Assembly (NCBI RefSeq): GCF_900099765.1
Contig: NZ_FNDX01000022.1
Location: 1-64,000, forward strand
DNA from: Paenibacillus typhae
GTDB taxonomy: Bacteria; Bacillota; Bacilli; Paenibacillales; Paenibacillaceae
Reading direction: 5' to 3'
DNA length: 64,000 bases
Positions 16,719 to 26,071 of this stretch are shown one piece after another. Each line of letters opens with the position of its first letter. Position 1 is the stretch's first letter. A program made the position numbers and the translations under genes. The notes beneath the pieces are model-generated. The model worked only from the letters and a program-made list of their open reading frames with translations, did no database searches and had not been told where the DNA came from.

Positions 16719-18605
16719 ATGAGTTATGAAGGAGGCAGCTATGACGTAGTGGTCATAGGCGCCGGCCATGCCGGCTGCGAGGCTGCTCTGGCTGCAGCCC
16801 GGATGGGCTGCAATACGCTGATGATTACCATTAACCTGGATATGGTGGCTTTTATGCCATGTAATCCTTCGATCGGCGGTCCGGCCAAAGGGCATGTCGT
16901 CCGCGAAATCGATGCGCTGGGCGGCGAGATGGGCCGCAACATTGATAAGACCTTTATCCAGCTGCGCATGCTTAACACAGGCAAAGGACCGGCAGTTCAT
17001 GCACTGCGTGCCCAGGCGGATAAATTCCTTTATCAGCATGCCATGAAAGAAACGATGGAGAAGACGCCGAATCTGACGCTTCGCCAGGGGATGGTTGAGG
17101 AACTGATTGTGGAGGATGGAAAATGTGCCGGTGTCATTACCAAGACCGGTACAGTGTACCGCAGCAAGACCGTTATTTTGACGACTGGAACGTATCTGCG
17201 CGGTAAAGTCATTATTGGCGAACTGACCTATGAGAGCGGACCGAACAATCAGCAGCCTTCTGTACGCCTGTCCGAGAACCTGCGTGAGCTCGGCTTTGAG
17301 CTGGTCCGCTTCAAGACAGGTACACCGCCGCGTGTCCATAAGGATACGATTGATTTCTCGAAGACAGAAATTCAGCCCGGAGATGATAAACCGAAATTCT
17401 TCTCTTTTGAAACCAAATCTTCGGATAACGAACAGCTGCCATGCTGGCTGACTTATACCCAGCCTGTAACGCACCAGATTATTAATGACAACCTGCACCG
17501 TGCCCCGATGTTCACCGGTATTATTGAAGGAACAGGCCCGCGTTATTGTCCGTCTATTGAAGACAAGGTTGTGCGCTTTAGCGATAAGTCGCAACACCAG
17601 ATTTTTCTTGAACCGGAAGGAAAAAACACTTCAGAGTATTACGTGCAGGGACTGTCCACCAGTCTGCCTGAGGATGTACAGTTAGCTGTACTTCGCTCCA
17701 TTCCAGGGATGGAAAAGGTTGAAATGATGCGTAACGGTTATGCAATTGAGTATGATGCCATGGTGCCTACACAGCTGTGGCCGTCACTGGAAACCAAACG
17801 TCTGCCGGGATTGTTCACCGCGGGACAGATTAACGGTACTTCTGGTTATGAGGAAGCAGCGGGACAGGGGGTTATGGCTGGTATCAATGCAGCCCGTAAG
17901 GTACAGGATAAGGAACCTGTAGTGCTTGACCGTTCCCAGGGTTATATCGGTGTTTTGATTGATGATCTGGTGACCAAAGGCACGAATGAGCCTTACCGCC
18001 TGCTTACTTCCCGTGCCGAATACCGGCTGCTGCTTCGCCATGACAATGCCGATCTGCGACTTACTCCTATCGGATATGACATCGGGCTAATTTCGCAGGA
18101 GCGTTATGATGCCTTTGTCCATAAGAAGGAAACAGTTGAACGCGAGATTGTCCGTCTCCGGGAAACGAAGGTTAAGCCTGTCGAGGTCAATGAAGCTTTG
18201 GCGGCTTATGAATCAGCTCCAATCGTTGACGGCTCTAACCTGCTTGTACTGATGCGCCGTCCGGAGGTCGCTTACAGCTTTGTTGATCAGATCTCACCTT
18301 CACCTGAAGAACTGGATGATGAGATGAAGGAGCAGGTAGAAATTCAGATTAAATATGCCGGCTACATTGAGAAGCAACTGGCCCATGTAGAGAAGCTGCA
18401 GAAGATGGAGAAAAAGAAAATTCCGGATGATATCGACTATAACGAGATTCATGGACTTGCGATGGAAGCGCGGCAGAAGCTGACCAAGATTGCGCCGATT
18501 TCCATCGGACAGGCCTCTCGGATTGCCGGAGTAACTCCGGCTGATATTTCGATTCTGCTTGTACACTTAGAGCATTATAACCGGGTGACAGCAGCGAAAG
18601 GATAA
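16719..18605 (+). CDS. mnmG: tRNA uridine-5-carboxymethylaminomethyl(34) synthesis enzyme MnmG
   Basis: 628 residues, standard for the long MnmG form. The N-terminal FAD-binding motif is VVIGAGHAGCEAALAAARMG; the family signature GPxYCPS appears as GPRYCPSIEDKV (about 275), and GQINGTSGYEEAAGQG (about 375) is the second FAD signature; the C-terminal helical domain binds MnmE. FAD and a folate one-carbon donor are used for wobble uridine modification. ATG 16719 follows GGGAGGAATAGAA. Three bases separate its stop from the rsmG ATG, so the genes are one operon. Confidence 0.98.
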   Translation: MSYEGGSYDVVVIGAGHAGCEAALAAARMGCNTLMITINLDMVAFMPCNPSIGGPAKGHVVREIDALGGEMGRNIDKTFIQLRMLNTGKGPAVHALRAQADKFLYQHAMKETMEKTPNLTLRQGMVEELIVEDGKCAGVITKTGTVYRSKTVILTTGTYLRGKVIIGELTYESGPNNQQPSVRLSENLRELGFELVRFKTGTPPRVHKDTIDFSKTEIQPGDDKPKFFSFETKSSDNEQLPCWLTYTQPVTHQIINDNLHRAPMFTGIIEGTGPRYCPSIEDKVVRFSDKSQHQIFLEPEGKNTSEYYVQGLSTSLPEDVQLAVLRSIPGMEKVEMMRNGYAIEYDAMVPTQLWPSLETKRLPGLFTAGQINGTSGYEEAAGQGVMAGINAARKVQDKEPVVLDRSQGYIGVLIDDLVTKGTNEPYRLLTSRAEYRLLLRHDNADLRLTPIGYDIGLISQERYDAFVHKKETVEREIVRLRETKVKPVEVNEALAAYESAPIVDGSNLLVLMRRPEVAYSFVDQISPSPEELDDEMKEQVEIQIKYAGYIEKQLAHVEKLQKMEKKKIPDDIDYNEIHGLAMEARQKLTKIAPISIGQASRIAGVTPADISILLVHLEHYNRVTAAKG

Positions 18606-18608
18606 TTT

Positions 18609-19331
18609 ATGGACAGCACAACAACACAGTTTATTGCTCTATTGCAGGAGAAGGGCATTGAGCTTTCTTCCCGTCAGCTGGAGCAGTTTGAGCTTTATTA
18701 TCAGGAGCTCGTGTCATGGAATGAGAAGATGAATCTGACTGGTATTACGGAACGGGATCAGGTTTATACCAAGCATTTTTATGATTCGCTGTCACTTGCC
18801 TTTTATGTCGATCTGACTCAAGTGAACAGCCTGGCGGATATCGGATCAGGTGCAGGCTTTCCCGGTATTCCGCTAAAAATATGCTTCCCGCATATTAAGC
18901 TGACAATCGTTGATTCACTCAGCAAAAGAATTTCCTTCCTCCAGCATATCTGTGACACGCTGGGACTTAGCGGAGTCCAGCTGATTCATGGCCGGGCAGA
19001 GGATGTTGCCAGACAGTTTGTTCACCGCGATGCGTATGATGTAGTTACTGCACGTGCGGTTGCCCGCTTGTCACTGCTCAATGAATTTTGCCTTCCGTTT
19101 ACCCGGAAGGATGGGATTTTTGCGGCAATGAAGGGGAATGACCCGGCTGAGGAATTGAATGAAGCAGGACGCAGCCTCAAGGAATTGCGTGCTGAGCTTA
19201 AGAAGGTTGAATCGTTCAGCCTGCCGGTAGAAGAATCGGCGCGGCATATCGTTATGATCCGCAAGACAGGTGCTACACCCGCCAAGTACCCCCGTAAAGC
19301 CGGAATGCCGGCGAAAGCACCGCTCGTTTAA
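18609..19331 (+). CDS. rsmG: 16S rRNA (guanine(527)-N7)-methyltransferase RsmG
   Basis: 240 residues. A Rossmann-fold methyltransferase using S-adenosylmethionine to methylate G527 in the 530 loop; loss in other bacteria gives low-level streptomycin resistance. Motif I is LADIGSGAGFPGIPLKI (about 76-92) and the acidic ribose-binding residue follows in LTIVDSLSKRISFL. The conserved substrate segment is DVVTARAVARLS. A Pro/Lys/Ala-rich tail of about 20 residues ends the protein. The gene lies directly before a parS site and a terminator. Confidence 0.97.
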   Translation: MDSTTTQFIALLQEKGIELSSRQLEQFELYYQELVSWNEKMNLTGITERDQVYTKHFYDSLSLAFYVDLTQVNSLADIGSGAGFPGIPLKICFPHIKLTIVDSLSKRISFLQHICDTLGLSGVQLIHGRAEDVARQFVHRDAYDVVTARAVARLSLLNEFCLPFTRKDGIFAAMKGNDPAEELNEAGRSLKELRAELKKVESFSLPVEESARHIVMIRKTGATPAKYPRKAGMPAKAPLV

Positions 19332-19332
19332 T

Positions 19333-19348
19333 TGTTTCACGTGAAACA
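19333..19348. other. parS centromere site 1
   Basis: TGTTTCACGTGAAACA, a perfect 16-base palindrome equal to the bacterial parS consensus. ParB (Spo0J) loads here and spreads. It lies just after rsmG, about 7 kb from oriC. Confidence 0.95.
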
Positions 19349-19380
19349 TTTTTATCCAGTTGAATAGCATTCTTAATAAG

Positions 19381-19406
19381 AAGTCCTTAGTTGCTAAGGG
19401 CTTTTT
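19381..19406 (+). terminator. Terminator after rsmG
   Basis: AAGTCCTTAG (19381-19390) and CTAAGGGCTT (19394-19403) around a TTG loop, followed by a T-run. Confidence 0.85.
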
Positions 19407-19596
19407 ATTTTGCAGACTATGCCGTAACATATTTCTATAAGGCAGGAAAAATAGGTCTTTATGGAGAATAGGATTATCTGAGGAAAAGTGATAGAATGAT
19501 ATAGTATCAGTTTTTAGAGTAGGTTGTATGATGGGCTTTTTGCCAGGCTAGGTTAAGAGGATCGTAATATAATGAAACTAGGTGGTTATGAACGGA

Positions 19597-20415
19597 ATGA
19601 AAGAACAATTCACCAAGCTTTTTGGATTTAGCGAGCGGAGCAGCGGAGAAGAGGTCAAACAAATCCCGGTTCATGAGGTTATCAGCAGTCCTTATCAGCC
19701 CCGGACCATTTTTGATGACGAGAAGATAGACGAGCTCTGTCAGACCATCAAAACCCACGGAGTCATTCAACCGATTGTTGTACGCGTACGTGACTCGCAG
19801 TATGAGATTATTGCCGGAGAACGGCGTTGGCGTGCGGTTAAGAAGCTCGGTATGGATACCGTCCCTGCCATTGTCCGTGAGTTCAATGATTCCCAGGCTG
19901 CCTCAATCGCTCTAATCGAAAATTTACAGCGTGAGGGTCTGACATCGATTGAGGAAGCAATCGCCTATCAGAAATTGATTGATCTTCATCAGCTGACCCA
20001 GGAAAGCCTAGCCCAGCGTTTAGGTAAAAGCCAGTCTACCATTGCTAATAAGATCCGCTTGCTGCAGCTGCCGGAAGAAGTGAAGACAGCGCTGATGGAG
20101 CGCCAAATCACCGAGCGGCATGCCCGTTCCTTGCTTTCTCTGGATAGTGTTGAGATGCAGCTAAAGGTACTGGCAGAGATCATCTCCAAGGAACTGAATG
20201 TTAAGCAGACAGAAGCACGTATTGCCTTCTATAAGGCACTAAGCCAGACTGCCAAAAAATCAAAACGGGTTTCCTACACCAAGGATGTTCGTCTCGCTCT
20301 TAATACAATTCGTCAATCCATTGATATGGTAACAGGCTCAGGAATGGAGATTAAGACCTCGGAAAACGACCGCGGTGACCATTATGAGATTGTGATTCAG
20401 ATCCCTAAACGATAA
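19597..20415 (+). CDS. noc: Nucleoid occlusion protein Noc (ParB family)
   Basis: 272 residues from ATG 19597; GTG 19582 and ATG 19588 are in frame but poorly placed relative to AGGTGG, and the family starts with a short amphipathic membrane-targeting helix, here MKEQFTKLFGF. The ParB/Noc CTPase domain includes YQPRTIF and the GERRWRA motif; a helix-turn-helix region SLAQRLGKSQSTIANKIRLLQLP follows, and the C-terminal part forms the dimer. Noc binds its own palindromic sites and blocks FtsZ assembly over the nucleoid. It is a paralogue of Spo0J 1.8 kb downstream, the usual Bacillales arrangement. Confidence 0.92.
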   Translation: MKEQFTKLFGFSERSSGEEVKQIPVHEVISSPYQPRTIFDDEKIDELCQTIKTHGVIQPIVVRVRDSQYEIIAGERRWRAVKKLGMDTVPAIVREFNDSQAASIALIENLQREGLTSIEEAIAYQKLIDLHQLTQESLAQRLGKSQSTIANKIRLLQLPEEVKTALMERQITERHARSLLSLDSVEMQLKVLAEIISKELNVKQTEARIAFYKALSQTAKKSKRVSYTKDVRLALNTIRQSIDMVTGSGMEIKTSENDRGDHYEIVIQIPKR

Positions 20416-20613
20416 ATTGTTTCAAAAGCTGAAGGCGGCCCTGAGGTGATTGGCCGCCTTTTCTGTGACTACATGCGGGTTGTACCGCTGCAATCCATTA
20501 CTTGAACCCCTACTTGTATATTTGTCTATTTTCTCGCAGATTTGATGCCGTTCAAAACGTTACAACTTCACGAACTACAAGATGATTCTTTCTAACAATT
20601 CGAGGTGAAATAA

Positions 20614-21375
20614 GTGTCCAAGATTATTGCCATAGCAAATCAAAAAGGCGGAGTCGGAAAAACGACAACCTCTGTGAACCTGGGTGCCGGTATGGCTACA
20701 ATGGGGAAGCGAGTACTTCTTGTCGATATTGACCCGCAAGGCAACACTACAAGCGGCGTTGGCGTCAACAAAGCGGATGTAGCGAATTGCATTTATGATA
20801 TTCTCATCAATGAGGTCAATCCGCAGGATGCGATCCTGCACACACAAATAGAAGGGCTGCATATTGTTCCGGCGACCATCCAGCTGGCTGGTGCGGAAAT
20901 CGAATTAGTATCAACGATTTCGCGGGAATTGAAGCTCAAAAAAGCGCTGAACACCGTGAAAAACAATTATGATTACATCATTATTGACTGCCCGCCGTCT
21001 CTCGGCATTTTGACTATTAACTCTCTGACAGCAGCTGATTCGGTAATCATTCCAATTCAATGTGAGTATTATGCACTTGAAGGACTGAGCCAATTGCTCA
21101 ATACGGTTCGCCTGGTGCAGAAAAATCTTAATCCGCATTTAAGCATTGAAGGCGTTCTGCTGACTATGCTGGATGCCCGGACAAACCTGGGAATTCAGGT
21201 CATCGAAGAGGTTAAGAAGTACTTCCAGGAAAAGGTGTATCGTACCATTATTCCGCGTAATGTCCGTCTGAGTGAAGCACCTTCACATGGACAGTCCATT
21301 ATTACTTATGATTCCCGCTCCAAGGGGGCAGAAGTGTATTTAGAGTTGGCAAAGGAAGTGATCTCATATGAGTAA
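20614..21375 (+). CDS. soj: Chromosome-partitioning ATPase Soj (ParA)
   Basis: 253 residues from GTG 20614 after GAGGTGAAATAA. Deviant Walker A motif KGGVGKTTTSVNLG (about 11-24) with the signature lysine, Walker A' VLLVDIDPQGN, and Walker B IIDCPPSLG. Soj dimerises on DNA with ATP and, with Spo0J, moves origins and regulates DnaA. It overlaps spo0J by 8 bases, so translation is coupled. Confidence 0.97.
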   Translation: MSKIIAIANQKGGVGKTTTSVNLGAGMATMGKRVLLVDIDPQGNTTSGVGVNKADVANCIYDILINEVNPQDAILHTQIEGLHIVPATIQLAGAEIELVSTISRELKLKKALNTVKNNYDYIIIDCPPSLGILTINSLTAADSVIIPIQCEYYALEGLSQLLNTVRLVQKNLNPHLSIEGVLLTMLDARTNLGIQVIEEVKKYFQEKVYRTIIPRNVRLSEAPSHGQSIITYDSRSKGAEVYLELAKEVISYE

Positions 21376-22210
21376 GCGTTTAGGGAAAGGTCTAGATGCA
21401 CTGATTCCATCCTTATCTATTAATGAAGATGATAAGGTTGTAGAGATACCTTTAGGCCAGTTGCGGGCCAATCCTTATCAGCCGCGTAAGGACTTTAATG
21501 AAGAAGCAATTCAGGAACTGGCAGAGTCTATCAGACAGCATGGAGTGATTCAGCCGATTATTGTCCGCAGCGTACTCAAGGGATACGAAATTATAGCCGG
21601 GGAACGAAGATTCCGGGCTTCCCAGTATTGCGGAAAATCAACAATTCCTGCTGTTGTAAGAAGTTTGAGTGACCAGCAGGTAATGGAAATTGCCCTGATT
21701 GAGAATCTGCAGCGTGAGAATCTCAATGCAATGGAGATTGCAGTAGCTTACCAGGGGCTAATGGATCAATTTTCACTAACTCAGGAAGAGCTCTCACTTA
21801 AGGTGGGGAAATCTCGATCGCATATTGCTAATTTTCTGCGGCTGCTGACTTTGCCGGAGGAAGTGAAGGATTATGTTTCACGTGGAACAATTTCTATGGG
21901 ACATGCGCGGGCTATTGTAGGGCTTAAAGATCCGGAGATTGTGAAACAGTTGGCTGAGCAGTGTGTAGAGCAGCAGTGGAGTGTAAGACAGCTTGAAGAG
22001 GTTGTCAAAAACCTTGACCGTAAGCCGGCTGCAGGAGTCAAAGCGAAAGTTGTGAAACGCGATCCATATATCGACAATGTGGAAGAGGGACTGCGTGAAA
22101 GATTTAAAACCACAGTGAAGATTAAACAGGGTAAGGATAAAGGGAAGATCGAAATCAATTACTACAGTGCCCAAGACCTGGAAAGACTGCTGGAACTGCT
22201 GGGGAACTGA
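21368..22210 (+). CDS. spo0J: Chromosome-partitioning protein ParB (Spo0J)
   Basis: 280 residues. N-terminal CTP-binding domain with YQPRKDF and the GERRFRASQ motif (about 78-86), a central helix-turn-helix LSLKVGKSRSHIANFLRLLTLPE that recognises parS, and a C-terminal dimerisation domain. Spo0J is a CTP-dependent DNA clamp that loads at parS and recruits SMC. A parS site lies inside this gene at 21874-21889, as in B. subtilis. It is followed by a strong terminator. Confidence 0.97.
   Translation: MSKRLGKGLDALIPSLSINEDDKVVEIPLGQLRANPYQPRKDFNEEAIQELAESIRQHGVIQPIIVRSVLKGYEIIAGERRFRASQYCGKSTIPAVVRSLSDQQVMEIALIENLQRENLNAMEIAVAYQGLMDQFSLTQEELSLKVGKSRSHIANFLRLLTLPEEVKDYVSRGTISMGHARAIVGLKDPEIVKQLAEQCVEQQWSVRQLEEVVKNLDRKPAAGVKAKVVKRDPYIDNVEEGLRERFKTTVKIKQGKDKGKIEINYYSAQDLERLLELLGN
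21874..21889. other. parS centromere site 2, inside spo0J
   Basis: TGTTTCACGTGGAACA on the plus strand; its complement TGTTCCACGTGAAACA fits the degenerate parS consensus TGTTNCACGTGAAACA fully. It encodes YVSRGT within the protein. Confidence 0.92.
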
Positions 22211-22228
22211 TTTGAATATGCAGAGACC

Positions 22229-22279
22229 AAAACATATCCTGAGGTATCCCTAACACGGATATGGAGGGATATGTTTTTT
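22229..22279 (+). terminator. Terminator after spo0J
   Basis: AAAACATATCC pairs with GGGATATGTTTT, with an inner GTATCC/GGATAT stem, and ends in six T. Confidence 0.85.
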
Positions 22280-22302
22280 ACACTTAAAAAGGGAGGTGGA
22301 GA

Positions 22303-23469
22303 ATGGAACCGTTATTGTATTTGGATCATGCGGCAACCTCCTGGCCTAAGCCGCCAGAGGTAGCTGCAGCTATGCTGGAAGCCTTGGAACAGTCGGGTGC
22401 AAATGCAGGCAGAGGCAGCCACTCGTTGGCCATAGGGACGGGCAGAGTGCTTGTGAGGGCTCGCAGTATGCTTGCTGAGCTGTTTGGGGTATCAAATGCA
22501 CAGGACATCGCATTTACTCATAACACGACAATGGGTCTGAATCTGGCTATAAAGGGGACTCTTCAGGCAGGGGATCATGTCATCTCGACAATGACCGAAC
22601 ATAATTCGGTACGCCGTCCGTTGGAGTACCTTCGCCGGACGATCGGTATACAGGTCGACTATCTTTGTGTAAATGAAGAAGGACAGGTTGATCTGGTGGA
22701 ACTTGAACGGCTGTTTAGACCTAATACCAGGATGGTCATCTGTAATCATAGTTCAAATCTGCTGGGGAGCATACTCCCTGTTGGTGAGATCGGAGAGATC
22801 GCCAGGGCGCATAAGGCTGTTTTTCTGGTTGATGCGGCACAGAGTGCCGGCACGCTGGAAATCGATGTGCAAAAGATGAATATTGATATGCTTGCTTTTC
22901 CGGGACATAAAGGCCTGCTTGGCCCGCAAGGGACAGGGGGATTGTATATCTCTCCGGAACTTAATCCGGAGCCATTAATGCACGGGGGAACCGGCAGCCA
23001 GTCTGAGAGCAGTGAGCAGCCGACGGTCCGCCCTGACCGTTATGAGGCAGGAACCCAAAATGCTGTCGGGATTGCCGGACTGCTGGCCGGAGTACGTAAA
23101 ATCAAAGCGCTGGGTACCCACCATATCCATAAGCAGGAATGGCTGCTGACCCAGCAATTGATGGAGGGTCTGTCATCAATTCCGGGCCTAAGGCTGCTTG
23201 GACCTGGAATAGGAGCGCCGCGGAGCGGAATTGTTTCGTTTACTATTGACGGTGAGGAATCAGCAGCCATTGCCCATCGGCTGGACCGCGAGTATAACAT
23301 TGCTGTAAGGGCGGGTATGCACTGTACTCCGTTAGCCCATAAAGCAGCAGCCACGCTGGAGAGCGGGGCTGTCAGAGCAAGTGTAGGCATCAGTTCAACT
23401 GAGCATGATATAAAAAGAATGCTGGATGCCATGGAGGAGCTATACGGCCGGTCCCGCAGCAGCAGATAA
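22303..23469 (+). CDS. Aminotransferase class V, cysteine desulfurase family
   Basis: 388 residues with ATG 22303 after GGGAGGTGGAGA. A PLP fold-type I enzyme similar to NifS/SufS proteins: YLDHAATSWPKPPEV at the N-terminus, the cofactor-binding D in VFLVDAAQSAGTLEID, and the Schiff-base lysine in FPGHKGLLGPQGTGGLY (about 206). A cysteine lies in the region of the catalytic loop, AGMHCTPLAHK (about 340). Cysteine desulfurases release sulfur from cysteine as a persulfide for Fe-S or thio-cofactor synthesis. No sulfur acceptor gene is adjacent, so the physiological role is not evident from context. It probably is co-transcribed with the following DUF4446 gene (21-base gap). Confidence 0.85.
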   Translation: MEPLLYLDHAATSWPKPPEVAAAMLEALEQSGANAGRGSHSLAIGTGRVLVRARSMLAELFGVSNAQDIAFTHNTTMGLNLAIKGTLQAGDHVISTMTEHNSVRRPLEYLRRTIGIQVDYLCVNEEGQVDLVELERLFRPNTRMVICNHSSNLLGSILPVGEIGEIARAHKAVFLVDAAQSAGTLEIDVQKMNIDMLAFPGHKGLLGPQGTGGLYISPELNPEPLMHGGTGSQSESSEQPTVRPDRYEAGTQNAVGIAGLLAGVRKIKALGTHHIHKQEWLLTQQLMEGLSSIPGLRLLGPGIGAPRSGIVSFTIDGEESAAIAHRLDREYNIAVRAGMHCTPLAHKAAATLESGAVRASVGISSTEHDIKRMLDAMEELYGRSRSSR

Positions 23470-23490
23470 ATACAAAAGGATGGTCCATAC

Positions 23491-23991
23491 ATGTTAGAGC
23501 TGAATCAAATGATTAATGAACAAATTTCTCTGGTTATGTTCGCTGCAGTAATGATCATATTAATATTGTTGATTATGCAGATTGTTCAAGGCAGCAAGCT
23601 CCGCAGGATGCGGCGTAAGTATGAGGCAATGATGGGCGGTAACGGTATTGAGGATTTGGAAAGTCTGCTGATTGATCTGAAAAATCATAGTGAGCGTCTG
23701 GATGAAGAACAGCGTGAACATAAGACGCTGATTGAAACGGCTCAGAATAAAATGCGCGGCATGAAATCGAAAGTAGCTGTGAAGCGGTATAACGCATTTG
23801 GTGAGCGCGGAAGCGATTTGAGCTTCTCCATAGCCATTATAGATGACGGCAGTAACGGTGTAGTCTTAACAAGCCTGCATAACCGGGAGAATTCTTATAT
23901 CTATGCCAAACCGCTTGAGAACGGGTCATCGCAATATCCATTGTCCCCGGAAGAAAAGGAAGTTATTGCTCAAGCGCAGCAGCAGATTTAG
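23491..23991 (+). CDS. DUF4446 family membrane-anchored protein
   Basis: 166 residues. An N-terminal transmembrane segment (about 14-32, LVMFAAVMIILILLIMQIV) is followed by a coiled-coil-like charged stretch (40-90) and a C-terminal globular part with VAVKRYNAFGERGSDLSFSIAI, the family hallmark. Function is unknown. The last 29 bases overlap the 3' end of yyaC on the opposite strand. Probably cytoplasmic, membrane-tethered. Confidence 0.82.
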   Translation: MLELNQMINEQISLVMFAAVMIILILLIMQIVQGSKLRRMRRKYEAMMGGNGIEDLESLLIDLKNHSERLDEEQREHKTLIETAQNKMRGMKSKVAVKRYNAFGERGSDLSFSIAIIDDGSNGVVLTSLHNRENSYIYAKPLENGSSQYPLSPEEKEVIAQAQQQI

Positions 23992-24571
23992 CATGGAGGT
24001 TCCATTGTTTTAAGGCAGAGTAGAGGCTGACGGCAATGATGTCCGATAAGCGCATGACGAGGCTCAGGCGGGTATTCTGAAGGACGAAGTATTCCATGAA
24101 TCCGCCCACATTGACAATACCGGTTAAATGAATATCTCCGACAGGAGGCAGCTGCTTGTTAACACCGGCACCAGGGCGCAGAGGACCGTCAACAACCTGT
24201 ATGCAGCCTACGCTGGCTGAATGCCCGAGGCAGGCATCAATGCCGATAATAAAAGGATCATTATGCTTGTTATAAATGAGCGTTAGAGTCTCCGCCAAAT
24301 TAACGGCGTGCACCGGCTCGTCCAAAGTTCCGTACAGATGGAATAACGGACTGTGGAAGCGGGATAAAGCGGTGCCCACAAGAGGGCCCAGCGAATCACC
24401 GGTGGAGCGGTCAGTGCCCACACATACAATAACGATCGGAGTATCCGGGCGGGTACGTGAAAAGTGAAACAGCAGACGGTGGGTTATGGCCGAATAAATA
24501 TTTGGATCAGCATGTGAAATTTTAAGGCAGGACGGCTCTGGCAGCGGTACAGCTTTAGAAGATAAATTCAT
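23963..24571 (-). CDS. yyaC: Spore protease YyaC
   Basis: 202 residues on the minus strand. The family motif VCVGTDRSTGDSLGPLVG (about 52-69) and IGIDACLGHSASVG are clear; YyaC is related to the germination protease GPR fold and is expressed at sporulation in Bacillus. ATG 24571 follows AAAGGAAGGTTAT. It converges on the DUF4446 gene with a 29-base overlap. Synteny with spo0J supports the assignment; the exact substrate is unknown. Confidence 0.9.
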   Translation of the reverse strand: MNLSSKAVPLPEPSCLKISHADPNIYSAITHRLLFHFSRTRPDTPIVIVCVGTDRSTGDSLGPLVGTALSRFHSPLFHLYGTLDEPVHAVNLAETLTLIYNKHNDPFIIGIDACLGHSASVGCIQVVDGPLRPGAGVNKQLPPVGDIHLTGIVNVGGFMEYFVLQNTRLSLVMRLSDIIAVSLYSALKQWNLHAKSAAALEQ

Positions 24572-24762
24572 ATAACCTTCCTTTCTTCAGGCGGAGCATC
24601 TACGAAAATACCAGCAGGATGTTCATTCCATTTCAAAGATTGCTGATAAGGTATGGCGCTATTCCGCAGGAGAGTGTTGATGATCCTAGTATATGGATGA
24701 AAAAAGCTTTTTATACTACAGGTGCAAGAGATAGGACCTTAAGACCAGAGGGAGCGATGGAG

Positions 24763-25020
24763 ATGGGGGAAGAGCTGCTGATTGCGTTTGACTCAACCCA
24801 GCAGGCACTGCGTGCTGAGATGCTGCTGGAGTATGCGGAAATGGAAATTGATATCTTCCCGACTCCCAAGGAAATTACAGCAGGCTGTGCGATGTCGATT
24901 CAGTTTTTTCGTAATGATCTGGCAGGGGTGAGGGAAATCATCGCTGGACAGAACGTGGAGATCCGCGGGATCTTTGGCAGGAATGAAGAGGGAAACGGGT
25001 ATATAGAGATACATGAGTAA
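24763..25020 (+). CDS. DUF3343 domain protein
   Basis: 85 residues (MGEELLIAFDSTQQALRAEM...). The ATG at 24763 lies eight bases after GGGAG; ATG 24757 is an alternative, while the long upstream frame to 24619 has no family similarity. The family consists of small proteins, often near selenium/sulfur-related or redox genes, of unknown function; the pattern with HP/FPTPKEITAGCAMSIQF is typical, including one cysteine. Only 16 bases separate it from mscS, so the two are likely co-transcribed. Confidence 0.75.
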   Translation: MGEELLIAFDSTQQALRAEMLLEYAEMEIDIFPTPKEITAGCAMSIQFFRNDLAGVREIIAGQNVEIRGIFGRNEEGNGYIEIHE

Positions 25021-25036
25021 AGAGGGAGGGACCTGA

Positions 25037-26071
25037 ATGCAAACCTGGTTGTTGGAATCTGCGGCATCTGGTGCTTTGGATGATGCTGTCCGTTTTAAGG
25101 ATAGGGTGTGGAACTGGTTAACGGATGCTGATATGTGGGCGAATGTATTGTTTTCGGGACTCAGAATTCTGGCTATTTTTCTTTTGACCCGGCTGATTAT
25201 TAAAGTAGTCTACAAAGTCATTGACCGTTCAATGGAAAAAGAGGTAACAGGAAGCAGAAGTAGACTGCTGGCGAACAGCCGCCGTTTTTCTACAGTGGGC
25301 GGGCTTTTGAAAAATGTGGTCACGGTAATCTGTAATTTTATCATGATTATGCTTATTCTCTCCGAATTCAACTTCGATCTGGGCCCGTTACTGGCCGGTG
25401 CAGGTGTAGTCGGTTTGGCCATCGGGTTTGGGGCGCAAAGTTTGGTCAAGGATGTAATTACCGGCTTCTTTATCATTTTTGAGGATCAGTTTGCGGTCGG
25501 CGATGTGATTCAGACCGGTACTTATAAAGGCACGGTGGAGATGATCGGGCTCAGAACGACCAGGCTGCTCAGCTTTACGGGTGAGGTTCATATTGTTCCT
25601 AACGGTTCGATTGTCAATGTAACCAACTATTCCTTGGCTAATGCGATGGCTGTGGTAGACGTTCCGGTGAAGATTGAGCGCGGTCTGGAAAATACGCTTG
25701 CCCTGATAGGTGAAGCACTGCAGGGAATTGAGGAGCGGAGTGATAACATTATCGCTTACCCGAATATTCTCGGTATTCAGTCCATGAGCACATCGGAGTT
25801 TGTGATCCGTATAGCCGCCAACTGCCAGCCTAATGCCCGGGAAGCTGCGCAGCGGCAGATTCAGAGCGATATCAAACAGGCGCTGGAGAAGCAGACAGCC
25901 CAGGAAGAGGCTGAGGCAGCGCGTAAAGCGCTGGAGCAGGAAGAGCAGGCATCAAGAGTGGCGATAGAGGCTGAGCTTGTAAAGGCAGCCAGGGAAGCCA
26001 GTGAGACGGCAGGAGCGGTCCCGAGAAGGCAGATTGCAGCAGCCCAAGAGGGAGAAGAGGGGGATAACTGA
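25037..26071 (+). CDS. Small-conductance mechanosensitive channel, MscS family
   Basis: 344 residues. Membrane segments at about 35-60 and 88-110, then the pore helix with LLAGAGVVGLAIGFGAQSLVKDVITGFFIIFEDQFAVGDVI, the most conserved MscS block, followed by the beta and alpha/beta cytoplasmic domain. The last 65 residues are a Glu/Ala-rich coiled-coil tail (EQEEQASRVAIEAEL...). MscS channels open on membrane tension to release solutes on hypo-osmotic shock. It overlaps the DUF951 gene by one base (TGATG), so they are coupled. Confidence 0.93.
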   Translation: MQTWLLESAASGALDDAVRFKDRVWNWLTDADMWANVLFSGLRILAIFLLTRLIIKVVYKVIDRSMEKEVTGSRSRLLANSRRFSTVGGLLKNVVTVICNFIMIMLILSEFNFDLGPLLAGAGVVGLAIGFGAQSLVKDVITGFFIIFEDQFAVGDVIQTGTYKGTVEMIGLRTTRLLSFTGEVHIVPNGSIVNVTNYSLANAMAVVDVPVKIERGLENTLALIGEALQGIEERSDNIIAYPNILGIQSMSTSEFVIRIAANCQPNAREAAQRQIQSDIKQALEKQTAQEEAEAARKALEQEEQASRVAIEAELVKAAREASETAGAVPRRQIAAAQEGEEGDN

